DNA from: Chloroflexota bacterium
GTDB lineage: Bacteria; Chloroflexota; Dehalococcoidia; DSTF01; RBG-16-68-14
DNA length: 37,953 nucleotides
NCBI GenBank assembly: GCA_022565155.1
Contig: JADFKB010000013.1
Location: 1 to 37,953, forward strand
Direction: 5' to 3'
Below, piece after piece: positions 1 through 9,301 of the stretch. The position numbers were made by a program, and so were the translations under genes. The notes below the pieces were generated by a model that ran no database searches, was not told the origin of the DNA, and was given only the letters and a program-made list of their open reading frames with translations. Within the stretch, counting starts at the first letter, position 1, and each line of letters begins with the position of its first letter.

Positions 1-255
1 GACAGCGCCGCGCCCTGGAACGACGGCCGCTGGCGAGTCGAGGCCGCGAACGGCGATGTGAACGTGGAGCGGACGGACGGCGATCCGGACCTGACGCTCT
101 CGGCGACGACGCTGGCGCCGCTGTTTAACGGCTACCTCTCACCTACAGTCGCTGCGTTCGCCGGACGCGTCCAGGCGCGAAACGAGAACGTGCTCGCCAC
201 CGCAGACGCCTTCTTTGCCACCAGCTACCCGCCTTACTGCGCCGACGGCTTCTAG
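1..255 (+). CDS. C-terminal end of an Eis-like GNAT acetyltransferase (partial)
   Basis: Frame 1 is open from the first base to TAG at 253-255, so the gene starts upstream of the window. The 84 visible residues match the C-terminal sterol-carrier-like (SCP2) domain of Eis-type N-acetyltransferases. They show W-N-D-G-R-W-R, then a D-x-D-P-D-L-T-L strand, L-A-P-L-F-N-G-Y, an A-G-R turn, A-D-A-F-F and a terminal D-G-F. In the family this domain packs behind two GNAT domains and its C terminus reaches the active site. The acetyltransferase domains themselves are not visible, so the substrate cannot be guessed. The family call is by pattern recognition only. Confidence 0.7.
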   Translation, partial: DSAAPWNDGRWRVEAANGDVNVERTDGDPDLTLSATTLAPLFNGYLSPTVAAFAGRVQARNENVLATADAFFATSYPPYCADGF

Positions 256-386
256 CGGCGCGCAGCTTGGACGGCGAGGCGTGGGCTAGCCTAGCCGTGT
301 GTGTGCTATTCTCTGAGGCAGACCAGGCGCACCGTCAGGCACGCGCTTTGCAGAGCGGAGGCGTGTAGGAGCGATCCGGTTCCGAC

Positions 387-3125
387 GTGACTGAAGTTCA
401 AGGCCTCCGCCACTCCCTCCAACGTACCGTCGCATCCAAGCTGCGCGGCTGGACGCTGATCCAGGCGCTGGCGCTGCTCGCGGCGGCCGCCTTCGCGTAC
501 AACGGCGCGCGCATCCTCGACGCCGCGCCGCGCACTAACGAAGCGCTGTTCAACGACTTCGACTCGGCTATGCTCTGGCTGGGCCTGGCGCTGCTCGCGC
601 TGCTGCTGGCGGCCTGGCGGCCGGCGCGACCGGCCCTGACGCCGGGTGCCTGGCGGCCGGCGATCGAATCGCTCTGGCGGGACCATCGAATGGAGATCGC
701 GCTCTTCGCCCTGATCATCGGCGCCGGCGTCTTCATGCGCTTCTTCCGCTTCGGCGATACGCTGCCGCCGGAGATCGGCCTCTGCTGCGAAGAGCACATC
801 AACGGCGGCGTCGCCTACAACGCGCTCCACGGCGAGCGGCCGGTGCTCTTCCCGCTCGTCCGCTGGACGTCCGCGCTCGGCTTCCTCGTGTTCGGTGAGA
901 CGTCGTTTGGCCTGCGCTTCTTCTTCCCCGTGATGGGCGTCGCAACGCTGGTTGTGTTCTACTTCCTGCTGCGCCAGCTCGTCAGCGTCCAGACCGCGCT
1001 CTTCGGTCTCGCGCTCTACGCGGTCGCCTGGTGGCCGGCGCTGCGCAACCGCCAGACGACGGGCGGCACGCTCTATGCCGTGCTGTTCGCCTTTTTCCTC
1101 GTTCGCGGCCTGAAGACCAAAAACCCGCTGATGTTCCTGGCCGCCGGCGTGCTGGCCGGCCTCATGTCGTACGAGTACGAGGCCTACCGCGCCGTACCCA
1201 TCATCGCGGCCGGCTTTCTGGGCGCGGCGGCGTTGTGGCTGGTGTTGCGGCGCGGAATGAATACGAGCAGCGGCGAGCGGGCTTTGGCGCTGCTCAAGAT
1301 CGCCTGGCGACCGGCGCTGATCTTCATCATGGCCGCAGGCATCGTATTGGTGCCGATGATCGTTGGCACGGCGCAAGGGAAGGACCTCTACCTAACATCG
1401 GTGCACCGGCAGGAGGACACCCGTGGCGGCTCGCGCCTAGCCGACGAGTGGCCGGATCAGTTGAAGTGGGCTGCGCAACTCTTTCTGCCGTTCGGGCCAA
1501 TGGACTATCCGATATCGCCGCCACGGGAAGCGCCCGGTGTTCACCTCCTCGATCCGCTGACGGCGTCGCTGGCTATCATGGGCGTGGTGGCTGCCGCCGT
1601 CCTCCTCTTCCGCGGCCTCCGCCTCTGGTTCGTATCGTGGGTGGTGCTGAGCCTCGTGGGAGGATCGTTGCTCTTGGGCGAATTCGCGCCCTGGTCGTTC
1701 TTCGGGCTGCTGCCTGTCTTATTGCTGCTGGCGGCGCTGTTCGTGGACGATGTCCGTTCGTACATCGCCCGCCGGTTCGGCGCGGCCGGCGGCAGGGCGC
1801 TCACGGCCGCACTGATCGCTGGCATCGCTTTCAGCTTCTGGTGGAACGCCGACACGCTATTCAACGACGTCGCGACATCTCACGAAATCCAGCGCGTCTA
1901 CGGGGATGAGAGATCGTTCGTCTATGCGATGTGCAGCTACCTGAACGATCGGGGTGACGAGAACTTCACGTTCGCCTTCAGCAACGCCCGGGCGGTGGAC
2001 GGCTTCGCCGCGCCGCACGAAACGGCGGAGGAGCAGCGCCGCGCCTGGGGCGATTTCATCTGGGCCTGCCACGATCTGGACGGCGCTGCGCTGCCGGCAG
2101 CGGAAGAGGCCTGGCCGCTATCAGACATACCGGCAGGCCCGGTCACGCTCGTTTTTGCCGACCCGCTCGGCCCCGCCGATGAGCTGATCGCAGAGCTGAA
2201 TCGCGCCTACCCCGGCCTGGGCAAGCCTGACCACTTGGTCACAGGCCCGGCGGACACCTATACGCTGATCGGCTACGAATTCGCCAGCGGAGAAGCGCTG
2301 AACCGCACCGGTCTCTGGGCCGACTACACGATCGAAGGCAGCGCCGAGATCGCCGCCTCGCGCGTCGATCCGCTCGACGGCCTGGTCTGGGACGAGCCGC
2401 CGCTGGCGCCGCCGTTCACTGTACGCTGGCGCGGCGTCGTCCACGTCGCCGAGCTGACTACAGCCAGCCTCCAAGTCGAGACGGACGATCCGGTGTCGGT
2501 ACTGCTCGACGGCCAGCTCGTCTACAGCACTGTGGAAGCGGAGGCCAGCGAGAGTTTCATCGACCTGCTGCCCGGCTGGCATCCAGTGGAGATAACGCTG
2601 ACCAAGCAGCAGGAAGGCGGCGGCGTACGCTTGGTCTGGGCGGAGCAGTTCGGCGAAACGAAGGCCGTAGCGGCAGACGATCTCTTCCCGCTGAAAGAGC
2701 TAGACGGCTGGATCCACGAGCGGTCGATGGGGCTACAGGGCGACCCCCGCCAGCTCGTTAGCCAGCGCTTCGATTTCGCTCCGCACCTGGCCTTGACATC
2801 GGTGCTGAGGCTCGCCTCGCCTACAGGCGAAGCGTTCGTCACCGAAGAGCGCTGGCGGGGGTTCATCGATCTGGCGGAGCAAAGCGAACTCGCATTCCGC
2901 GCCGAGTTCCGGGCGGGCACGCTCACGCTGCTAGTGAACGGCCAGCCGTTCGCGACGGCGGATGCCTCAGCACAACCGGCGACGTTCCTACGAGCTTCCC
3001 TCGAGCTCCCTGCAGGCCGTCATCTGATCGAGTTAGTGCAGGAGTTGGTGCGGGACACGACCTGGTCGGGCGCCCGTCTCTTCGTCGGGGACCGGTTTGG
3101 GCAACCGGTGCGCGTCACGCCGTAG
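387..3125 (+). CDS. GT-C/GT39-like membrane glycosyltransferase with C-terminal PA14-like domain
   Basis: 912 residues starting at GTG 387. The N-terminal half (about 20-490) is polytopic, with ten or more hydrophobic segments. It resembles dolichyl-phosphate-mannose mannosyltransferase (GT39/ArnT-like) proteins, including an acidic first loop with C-C-E-E-H (about 133-137) and a membrane arrangement typical of GT-C enzymes. Such enzymes transfer a sugar from a polyprenyl-phosphate donor on the outer face of the membrane. From about residue 645 a soluble beta-rich region resembles a PA14 carbohydrate-binding domain (V-R-W-R-G, E-T-D-D-P, D-G-Q, G-W-H-P-V-E-I). A second beta-sandwich-like stretch follows to the end. 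Two GT2 genes lie next door on the other strand, so a surface-glycan role is likely. The donor and acceptor cannot be read from the sequence. The 3' end converges on the next gene with a 9-bp gap. Confidence 0.75.
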   Translation: MTEVQGLRHSLQRTVASKLRGWTLIQALALLAAAAFAYNGARILDAAPRTNEALFNDFDSAMLWLGLALLALLLAAWRPARPALTPGAWRPAIESLWRDHRMEIALFALIIGAGVFMRFFRFGDTLPPEIGLCCEEHINGGVAYNALHGERPVLFPLVRWTSALGFLVFGETSFGLRFFFPVMGVATLVVFYFLLRQLVSVQTALFGLALYAVAWWPALRNRQTTGGTLYAVLFAFFLVRGLKTKNPLMFLAAGVLAGLMSYEYEAYRAVPIIAAGFLGAAALWLVLRRGMNTSSGERALALLKIAWRPALIFIMAAGIVLVPMIVGTAQGKDLYLTSVHRQEDTRGGSRLADEWPDQLKWAAQLFLPFGPMDYPISPPREAPGVHLLDPLTASLAIMGVVAAAVLLFRGLRLWFVSWVVLSLVGGSLLLGEFAPWSFFGLLPVLLLLAALFVDDVRSYIARRFGAAGGRALTAALIAGIAFSFWWNADTLFNDVATSHEIQRVYGDERSFVYAMCSYLNDRGDENFTFAFSNARAVDGFAAPHETAEEQRRAWGDFIWACHDLDGAALPAAEEAWPLSDIPAGPVTLVFADPLGPADELIAELNRAYPGLGKPDHLVTGPADTYTLIGYEFASGEALNRTGLWADYTIEGSAEIAASRVDPLDGLVWDEPPLAPPFTVRWRGVVHVAELTTASLQVETDDPVSVLLDGQLVYSTVEAEASESFIDLLPGWHPVEITLTKQQEGGGVRLVWAEQFGETKAVAADDLFPLKELDGWIHERSMGLQGDPRQLVSQRFDFAPHLALTSVLRLASPTGEAFVTEERWRGFIDLAEQSELAFRAEFRAGTLTLLVNGQPFATADASAQPATFLRASLELPAGRHLIELVQELVRDTTWSGARLFVGDRFGQPVRVTP

Positions 3126-3134
3126 TAGCCGCCA

Positions 3135-4202
3135 CTACGGCTGTCCTCGCCGCCAGAGCGCCCGCAGGCACCACGCACCTTGGTTCGCCGCCCGATCGCG
3201 GATGCTGCGCCGCTTGGCCGCGTAGCGTGGCAGCTGCACGAGCGTGACGGCCAGCGCGGCAACGGTCGCGGGCACGAGCGCCAGGCCGTAGAGCAGTTGG
3301 CGGCTCCGGCTGAGACCAAACTCCGAGGCGTTGAACGGTGCGCCGATCGACATCATCGGGGCCATCAGGGCGAACTCCCACCAGGCCATTACCTTGTAGA
3401 ACGCCAGGTAGCGATTACGGATGATGCGGATAGTCTTCACTACGGTGCCCCATGAAAGCTCCGTCTTCAGCGTATGCTTGTGATAGACCACAGCCCTGGA
3501 CGCAATTACCGATCGGTAGCCCAGCGCCCGCACACGTAGCCCCAAATCAAGATCTTCGGCGTAGGCGAAGAAGCCGGGGTCGAAGATGTAGTCGAACTGC
3601 TCCGCCACGCTCCGGCGCAAGGCAATACAGACGCCGTGGAGGAACAGCGTGTCACGCAGCCCTTCGCCACGCAACCCTTCGATCGATGGCAACTGCTTAT
3701 ATTGGATGTAGCCGAGGCGGTTCACTTCCGACGTATACGCAGCCTGAGCGTCCGCCCGCTCGCCAATGCCGGCGAACTCTGGGTACCAGGGCTGGATGAT
3801 GTTCGCGTGAGCGGCCGCAACGTCCGGAGCCGAGTCAACTGCCGCCAGCAGCTCCCGTAGCCAGCCGCGATTCACCACTGTGTCCTCGTTGAGAAAGATG
3901 ATGCAGTCGCCACGCGCTTCCCGATAGCCCTTGTTGTTCCCTTCCGCGAATCCGTAGTTGCGGTCGAGTTCGAGCACGCGCACCTGCGGGAAGCGCTCCC
4001 GCACCTTCGGCGCTGACGCATCGAGGGAAGCGTTGTCGACGTACAGCACCTCATACTCGGCCAGCGGCACGTCCTGGTCGAGCACAGATGCCAGGCACTC
4101 CTCGATGTAGTGCCAGCCGAAGTAGCCGAGGACGATGACGGTGGCGCACGGCCGCTGGCCGTCCAGAGCCTGGCCGCTCTCGGTTCCCTCCGAATCAGTC
4201 AT
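3135..4202 (-). CDS. Family 2 glycosyltransferase (rhamnosyltransferase-like)
   Basis: 355 residues, ATG at 4202. The N-terminal GT-A domain shows the nucleotide-sugar fold: V-I-V-L-G-Y-F-G-W at about 23-31, Y-V-D-N-A-S-L-D, R-N-Y-G-F-A-E-G-N-N, and an N-E-D metal-binding motif in place of D-x-D. An E-D-L-D-L-G-L-R stretch near residue 215 supplies the likely base. Hydrophobic segments near 270-320 probably anchor it to the cytoplasmic membrane face. The family adds rhamnose or related sugars to lipid-linked glycans or surface polysaccharide. It is co-oriented with the next GT2 gene, with a 47-bp gap, and converges with the GT-C/PA14 gene. Sugar specificity is unknown. Confidence 0.85.
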   Translation of the reverse strand: MTDSEGTESGQALDGQRPCATVIVLGYFGWHYIEECLASVLDQDVPLAEYEVLYVDNASLDASAPKVRERFPQVRVLELDRNYGFAEGNNKGYREARGDCIIFLNEDTVVNRGWLRELLAAVDSAPDVAAAHANIIQPWYPEFAGIGERADAQAAYTSEVNRLGYIQYKQLPSIEGLRGEGLRDTLFLHGVCIALRRSVAEQFDYIFDPGFFAYAEDLDLGLRVRALGYRSVIASRAVVYHKHTLKTELSWGTVVKTIRIIRNRYLAFYKVMAWWEFALMAPMMSIGAPFNASEFGLSRSRQLLYGLALVPATVAALAVTLVQLPRYAAKRRSIRDRAANQGAWCLRALWRRGQP

Positions 4203-4249
4203 GTCGAAACGTTCGGCGTCACGGCCGCGCCGAGTAGGGAGATACCCCG

Positions 4250-5443
4250 CTACTCGACATCCATGAGGGCGATGAGGAAGCCGCCGAGGGCGAGGTTAGC
4301 GCCGACGATCATACTCGTCTGCGCGACCGCCGCCAGCCCCGCGGTCGAGACGCCGAGATCGTTGCCGCTCACCCACTCGTAGAAGAGCAGCGCGTCCAGG
4401 CCGGCGCCGATAGCAACGATTGCGAACGCCAAGCCTAGCATCCGCTCCAGCGTCGCGTACTGCCGCGCCACCCGCACCACCCAGTCCTCTGGGATGATAT
4501 CTCGCGATGCGGCGAAGAGGTGCGTGGCGATGCCGATCACCATCGCATTCGTGCCGACGACGAGCAGGATGCCGCCGGCGAAGACCGGCTGCCATGTCAA
4601 CGTACCGATCGTCACGCCTCCGCTGGCCCCGAGCGTTATGCCGAGCGATAGGATGCCCAGAAGCATCAGCACCAGGCCGGGGACTAGGAAGAGGTAGTGC
4701 GGTGAATAGAGCAACAGAAAGCGCAGGTGACGCCAGCCATCGCGGAAGGTGTTGAGCTTCGTCTCCCCCTTCCGGACTGCGTAGCTGGTATCGACTTCAG
4801 CCACCTTCAGACCGCGCCGGTACGCCTTCAGGATCATCTCGGATGCCAGCTCCATGCCGGACGATCGCAACCCCATCTTCTGGTACGCCTCTTGGGTGAA
4901 GGCTCGCAGGCCGCACTGGCTATCGGCGATGCGCGAGCCGGTAAACAGCCTCAGGAGCAAGGAGATGGCTGGCGTGCCGATCACGCGGTGGCTCCACGTC
5001 ATCGCGCCCGGTTCGATGCGTTGCATGCGATTGCCGACGGTCATATCGTAACCGTTGCGCAGCGGCTCGATCAGCGGGTCAAGATCAAGGAGGTCGTACG
5101 TATCGTCCGCGTCCGCCATTACGATCACCTCGCCCTGCGCTTCGGCAAAGCCGCGCAGGTGCGCCGCGCCGTAGCCGCGCTTCGGCTCGTCGATCACTCG
5201 AGCGCCCGCCCTGCGAGCCTCCTCAGCCGAGTGATCGGTCGAGCCGTTGTCGACGACGAGAACCTCGCCGCGCACACCGGAGCGCTGAAACCAGCCGCGC
5301 GCCTTCTCCACGCAGGCGGCGACGGTCTCCTCTTCGTTCAGGCACGGCAGCACCACCGACACCTGAACGGCGGACGAGGCACGTTCACCCGCCGATCCGG
5401 CGAGTTCGGCGCGCTTCGTCTCGGCTGGGTCTACAATCGCCAC
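4250..5443 (-). CDS. DPM1-like family 2 glycosyltransferase with C-terminal membrane segments
   Basis: 397 residues. The chosen start is GTG 5443, preceded on its strand by an AAGGGAGA ribosome site about 7 nt away. Residues about 27-250 form a polyprenyl-phosphate glycosyltransferase domain: S-V-V-L-P-C-L-N-E-E, V-V-D-N-G-S-T-D-H-S, K-R-G-Y-G-A-A, and D-A-D-D-T for the metal. Four hydrophobic segments follow (about 250-390). This resembles DPM1/GtrB enzymes that load a sugar onto undecaprenyl or dolichyl phosphate on the cytoplasmic side. It could make the lipid-linked donor for the GT-C protein at 387-3125; that link is inference from proximity. Confidence 0.88.
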   Translation of the reverse strand: MAIVDPAETKRAELAGSAGERASSAVQVSVVLPCLNEEETVAACVEKARGWFQRSGVRGEVLVVDNGSTDHSAEEARRAGARVIDEPKRGYGAAHLRGFAEAQGEVIVMADADDTYDLLDLDPLIEPLRNGYDMTVGNRMQRIEPGAMTWSHRVIGTPAISLLLRLFTGSRIADSQCGLRAFTQEAYQKMGLRSSGMELASEMILKAYRRGLKVAEVDTSYAVRKGETKLNTFRDGWRHLRFLLLYSPHYLFLVPGLVLMLLGILSLGITLGASGGVTIGTLTWQPVFAGGILLVVGTNAMVIGIATHLFAASRDIIPEDWVVRVARQYATLERMLGLAFAIVAIGAGLDALLFYEWVSGNDLGVSTAGLAAVAQTSMIVGANLALGGFLIALMDVE

Positions 5444-5496
5444 GGACGTCTCCCTTTTCTACCTTAGCATCGGTCCCGTCTAAAACAGCAGGCCGA

Positions 5497-5526
5497 TTAG
5501 TACACTCATTATACGGAAACTGTCAA
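5497..5526 (-). promoter_or_regulatory. Sigma-70-type promoter upstream of the DPM1-like gene
   Basis: On the minus strand there is a perfect -35 TTGACA (5521-5526) with TACTAA at 18-bp spacing (5497-5502). A perfect TATAAT (5508-5513) lies between them, with only a weak -35 of its own. Either element set would start transcription about 40-60 nt before the GTG at 5443. Confidence 0.45.
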
Positions 5527-5549
5527 GTAGCGTTTCTACGCAACTCTCT

Positions 5550-7736
5550 TTATCGCCTCACCAAGTAGATCTGGTAGGGAGATATCTCCTGGATCCAAAG
5601 GGCGCGATCCAACGTCCGCACGATATCGTTCGCCGGTTGCACTTCTCGAACAACAATGTAGTCGATGCCATAACGATCGACGACGGCTTCCAGCTCCTCC
5701 GGCGTGATCGTACCGTCGGCGAACGCTTTGGCGGCGTCTCTCCGTTCACCGGCGCCGGCGATGCCGCCGAAGTCCAGCGGGTAGATCTCCGTCAGCATGC
5801 CGGGGATCATGTGATGCAGCCCAGTCGGCTCCGCCAGCACAACCGAATTCGTGAGTAGCTCCCGGTCCAGATAATCGAACAGCCGCTCTTCATCTGCCTG
5901 AATACGCCAGCTCTCGGAGAAGGCGCGGTCGATGCCGCCCAGGAAGATCGATCCGTCGTTGCCGGGAAGCAACGTCTCCTCGCTCGTCCAGTTGTAGAAC
6001 GAGCCGCCATCCGCCCGCAGGTACTGCTCCTGCACAACGAGCGCGACCACCAGCGCGGTGATGACGATGACAGCCGGCGCTGCGCCCGCGACGAATCGAG
6101 CGCGCACACCGCCGCCGCTGAACCAGCGCAGCGGCCTCAGCCCGGGCACACGCCGCGCGGCCTGATACGTCAGGTAGGCGAGGATCGGCGCCATCGGAAT
6201 CATCCACGGTACCTTCCAGAGCGTTTGCGGCGTCATCACTTCCGCCAACGGTGTCGCCAGCGGCGGGAAGAAGAAGAGCGTCAGTGAGCCGAGCGTCATC
6301 GCCGCGACGAGCTGATTTCCCACGTCTCGACGCGCCAGCCACCAGACGGCGGGCGCCAGAATGATGGCCGCCAGCACCAGCGGATGCAGGATCATATGGT
6401 AGTTGCCCATCAGCAGCCCTGCGCCCAGCTCGACGAAGTGGAACTCGTCACGGAACGTGACAACGCCGCCGCCTGTCGAGAAGAGATCGGGCGCGACATC
6501 GACGAGGAGCTGCCGTTGCACGAATGGCCAGACGGACGCCAGCCCAACAGGTAGCAACAGCAGCGCCGTCCAGCCCGCTTCGCCCAACGAACGCTCCGTC
6601 AGCGCGCGCAAGGCGCCGAGGCTGGCGATGGCCGTCGCCAGGAATACTAATGGCACCGGATGGACGACGGAGATCGCCACCACGGTCAACGCGAACCCGA
6701 TGTAGGAGGTAGCTGACCGCATAGTAACGAAGCGAGTCAAGAACAGCAGCGCCACGGGGAAGAGGAGGAAAGCGCCGATCATCTTGTCTTCGCTGATACG
6801 AAGGAAGAGGTTTCTGCCAAACCCCTCGTGCGCCGACATATCGAGGAATGCGTAGCCCAGTTGGAACGCAACGGCGAGCAGCGCGACCGTCGCGCTTCGG
6901 AACAGCACGCGGGTCAACGCGTACGTCGCCAGCGCCACGAAGACGATAAGGAGCGGTCGCAAGTATTCGAGCAGCACCTCGTGCGGCGGGACATCCGTAA
7001 CGTCGGAGACCAACGCCTGCACCACCACCCAGACGTTGCTGCGCATGCGCGGATTGACCGTCTCGCCGGTACCCAGGAACGGCTCCTCCGCGTTCATCTG
7101 GTCCGTGTCCAGGTACTCCCGCACGTAGCCCAGATACGTCCAGTCATCGAAATCGCCGGAGAGCCGTTCCGAGGCCCAGAAGGGCACCGTCATCACCCCG
7201 GCGAGCACGATGCCGACCAGCGCCAAGAGCAAGAGACTGCCGGCCCTTCCCTCTCTTCCTATCTCTGTGCCCATCTCGGGCTCCGTGCCTGATGTGTCGG
7301 CATCGTCGCGCCAGAAGAGGATCGAGAGGCCGCAGGCGACCGCCACGACAATCGCATGCATCGTCGAGAAGTCCGCCAGCGTCAGGTGGCGCTCCAGCGC
7401 GACCAGCCCCGGCACGACGGCGAGGGCGAGCCCGAGAGCCGGCGCTACCGCCAGCCGCACGACAGGCCCTTGCCCCCGCAGCAGCGCCTGCTGGAGGAAG
7501 AGCCCCGGCAACACGACGATAAGGAGGAACGCGAGAACCACGGCCGGGTAGGGCGGCAGCTCGCTCAGGAGCGTCTGCTCGTAAACGACGAGGAACAGCA
7601 CAAGCATCGCGGGCACGGCGAGCAGCGCCGCCGGCATACGCCACGACAGCAGCGTGGCGGAGAGCCAGCGCATCAACGCATTGCTGGATATACCGCTCGT
7701 CGACATCCGTGTTTCTTCAAGCATGGCGCTGTTCAC
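5550..7736 (-). CDS. Large polytopic membrane protein, possible GT-C glycosyltransferase
   Basis: 728 residues from GTG 7736; ATG at 7724 or 7706 are alternative starts and none has a convincing ribosome site. About 12-14 hydrophobic segments run from residue 25 to about 560. A soluble tail of roughly 165 residues follows, containing W-T-S-E-E, a D-R-Y-G-I-D-Y-I-V-V-R-E strand and a C-terminal Y-Q-I-Y-L-V-R-R. Tails like this, predicting a small alpha/beta domain, occur on large bacterial GT-C-like and uncharacterised membrane proteins in polysaccharide loci. An acidic loop after the early helices (S-G-D-F-D-D-W-T-Y) resembles the first periplasmic loop of GT-C enzymes, where a catalytic Asp usually sits. 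The neighbouring GT2 genes support a surface-glycan role. I cannot name a specific family. Confidence 0.6.
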   Translation of the reverse strand: MNSAMLEETRMSTSGISSNALMRWLSATLLSWRMPAALLAVPAMLVLFLVVYEQTLLSELPPYPAVVLAFLLIVVLPGLFLQQALLRGQGPVVRLAVAPALGLALAVVPGLVALERHLTLADFSTMHAIVVAVACGLSILFWRDDADTSGTEPEMGTEIGREGRAGSLLLLALVGIVLAGVMTVPFWASERLSGDFDDWTYLGYVREYLDTDQMNAEEPFLGTGETVNPRMRSNVWVVVQALVSDVTDVPPHEVLLEYLRPLLIVFVALATYALTRVLFRSATVALLAVAFQLGYAFLDMSAHEGFGRNLFLRISEDKMIGAFLLFPVALLFLTRFVTMRSATSYIGFALTVVAISVVHPVPLVFLATAIASLGALRALTERSLGEAGWTALLLLPVGLASVWPFVQRQLLVDVAPDLFSTGGGVVTFRDEFHFVELGAGLLMGNYHMILHPLVLAAIILAPAVWWLARRDVGNQLVAAMTLGSLTLFFFPPLATPLAEVMTPQTLWKVPWMIPMAPILAYLTYQAARRVPGLRPLRWFSGGGVRARFVAGAAPAVIVITALVVALVVQEQYLRADGGSFYNWTSEETLLPGNDGSIFLGGIDRAFSESWRIQADEERLFDYLDRELLTNSVVLAEPTGLHHMIPGMLTEIYPLDFGGIAGAGERRDAAKAFADGTITPEELEAVVDRYGIDYIVVREVQPANDIVRTLDRALWIQEISPYQIYLVRR

Positions 7737-8195
7737 ATTCCGAACAGTCCAACCGTCTCAATGTTTCATCTCTCATGACGCGATCGGACGCACAAAAAGC
7801 AGAGCCGCCACAGTTCGCTCCGTAGCCCCTGCAAAGCTGACGACCCGTAGGCCGGCATGTCGATTACCGCGAGTCCCGCGAGCCGAATTCGCGATAGAAG
7901 GCGTCGCTATCGTTCACCCGAGGCATAACGTCCACCCTCTCGAAGCCACTAGCCGGCGGCGGTGCCCTGTCGTCACACGTGCCTACCCGCAGAACGACGC
8001 CACCATTCGCTACGTTACCGGCAGCCGGCGGGGAGCCAACTCGTCACGCTACCAGCAGTGCTCCAGCCTACCATAATGGTGAGCGTCCGAAGTGATGCGC
8101 ATGAGAGAATACGATCGCTTCACGAAACGCGCTGCCGCGAGCGGCGGTTGACGGTGCCAGTCTAAGATGTCAAACTGAACTACATTGGGGGGGCT
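7737..8195. other. Intergenic region between divergent genes
   Basis: 459 bp between the start of the membrane protein (minus) and the TetR gene (plus). Short open frames here have no recognisable protein character. It should contain divergent promoters and perhaps the TetR operator, but I see no clear -35/-10 pair or convincing palindrome. Confidence 0.4.
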
Positions 8196-8771
8196 ATGGC
8201 AACCACATCCAAGGGGGCTCGCGGCCGAGAAGCGACCTGTGCCGCGATCCTCGACGCGACCGGCGAGATCATCTCGGAGATAGGGATCACGGGCTTTACG
8301 ATCAGCCAAGTAGCCAGGCGTGCCGGCATCAACCGATCCCTCATCTACCACTACTACCAGAATCGCGACAACCTCGTTGCCCATGCCATCGATCGGATCA
8401 TGTCGCGCTACGACACTCCCGAATCGACACTCAGCGGCGACGCCGTCGCCCGCAGCGCCCGAATGTACATCGAGCATCCCGAGATCGGGCGCTTCATCTT
8501 CCAAATTCTACTCAGCGGAAACCCGCTTCTTCGCCTCGGCGAACGGTTCACCAACACGCTCGCTCATGTCGAATCTATGAGACGTCAGCAGGTCCCAGAC
8601 TCCGCTGCGGATTTCACCTTCAGCATGATCGTGTTGGGGCTCTCGCAGATGGCTTGGTCTTTCTCGCGGAAGGAACTAGCGAACGTTCTCGGCATCACCG
8701 TGGAGGAAGCGGACGAGCGATTCGTGCAAGAGATGCGCCACGTTTCAGAGCTGGGCCTGAAGTCTACCTAA
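8196..8771 (+). CDS. TetR/AcrR family transcriptional regulator
   Basis: 191 residues, ATG 8196 after a run of seven G that can act as a ribosome site. The first 55 residues form the TetR DNA-binding domain: A-A-I-L-D-A-T-G-E-I-I-S-E-I-G, then F-T-I-S-Q-V-A-R-R-A-G-I and S-L-I-Y-H-Y-Y-Q-N-R-D-N-L. This is the canonical helix-turn-helix with the Y-H-Y-Y-x-N/S-K/R signature. The rest is helical and would bind a ligand and dimerise. The nearest candidate targets are its own gene and the divergent membrane-protein gene. The ligand is unknown. Confidence 0.93.
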   Translation: MATTSKGARGREATCAAILDATGEIISEIGITGFTISQVARRAGINRSLIYHYYQNRDNLVAHAIDRIMSRYDTPESTLSGDAVARSARMYIEHPEIGRFIFQILLSGNPLLRLGERFTNTLAHVESMRRQQVPDSAADFTFSMIVLGLSQMAWSFSRKELANVLGITVEEADERFVQEMRHVSELGLKST

Positions 8772-8914
8772 CAACACATCTATCCAAACCGGCTGGCTTT
8801 TCCGCGCTTCCGCCGAGGCATTGCGGACCTCCGGTTGTCTTCTACGTCTCTCCGCCATCTCTATGTTACGGGGAAGGCGAATGAACGGGTGGCGATTCTG
8901 GAAACGGTTGTTGA

Positions 8915-8995
8915 CTCTCTGGGCAGGACTTGAATCGAGCCCTTCTCAAAAAGGAGCGGTTAATCCTTCCGCGGAAGGACTCGCTCTACCATCTG
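8915..8995 (-). pseudogene. Decayed tRNA-Asn-like remnant
   Basis: The plus strand here reads like a damaged copy of the intact tRNA-Asn at 11653-11727, in the same orientation. It shares the anticodon-side block AGCGGTTAA and the D-arm block TCGCTCTACCAT exactly. The acceptor/T-arm block CTGGGCAGGACTTGAA differs from CCGGGCAAGACTCGAA at only a few bases. Insertions of about 8-12 nt split these blocks and the arms no longer pair, so it cannot be a working tRNA. Confidence 0.5.
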
Positions 8996-9003
8996 TGTGT
9001 GTT

Positions 9004-9019
9004 TGGCTCCCTGGGCAAG
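9004..9019 (-). repeat. Fragment matching the tRNA-Asn 3' end (possible att remnant)
   Basis: TGGCTCCCTGGGCAAG matches 15 of 16 bases of the CCA end and acceptor/T-stem of tRNA-Asn at 11653-11668, in the same orientation. Integrative elements that enter at a tRNA 3' end leave such a copy at their far boundary. No integrase gene lies between the two, so this could be an old scar or chance similarity. The rest of the 9020-9301 stretch shows no gene or clear signal. Confidence 0.35.
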
Positions 9020-9301
9020 TGTCCAAACACCTCTACTACAGAATACCTTTACTGGTGAACCCGTAGCAGTTCCCGCGCTCATAGTTCCCGATTACGCCGA
9101 AGTCGTACAACCCACGTTGGGCGACACTAACCCACTATGCAGACATAGTGTCTACTCTAGACCTCCCCAATGCTGCGTGGCCCGCGCCGCAAAAGCGAGT
9201 CCAGAGCTAGCGTAGATGCGCAAGTTTGATACACTTCCGAAACATCCTCTGGGACATAAAGAGTTATAGTTCGAATCGGGACACCGGATTTGCTTCGTGC
9301 C

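Noticed and set aside
306-1376. Long minus-strand open frame rich in Arg/Glu/Gln
   Set aside because: Antisense shadow of the membrane glycosyltransferase gene, with low-complexity composition typical of high-GC shadows.
3119-3140. Hairpin CCGTAGT...ACTACGG as terminator between convergent genes
   Set aside because: No T-run follows on either strand and it overlaps a coding end, so it may be incidental.
8915-9010. Possible selenocysteine tRNA (long variable-arm-like spacing near the DUF3179 gene)
   Set aside because: No TCA anticodon loop with a pairing stem could be formed, and the blocks align better to tRNA-Asn with insertions.
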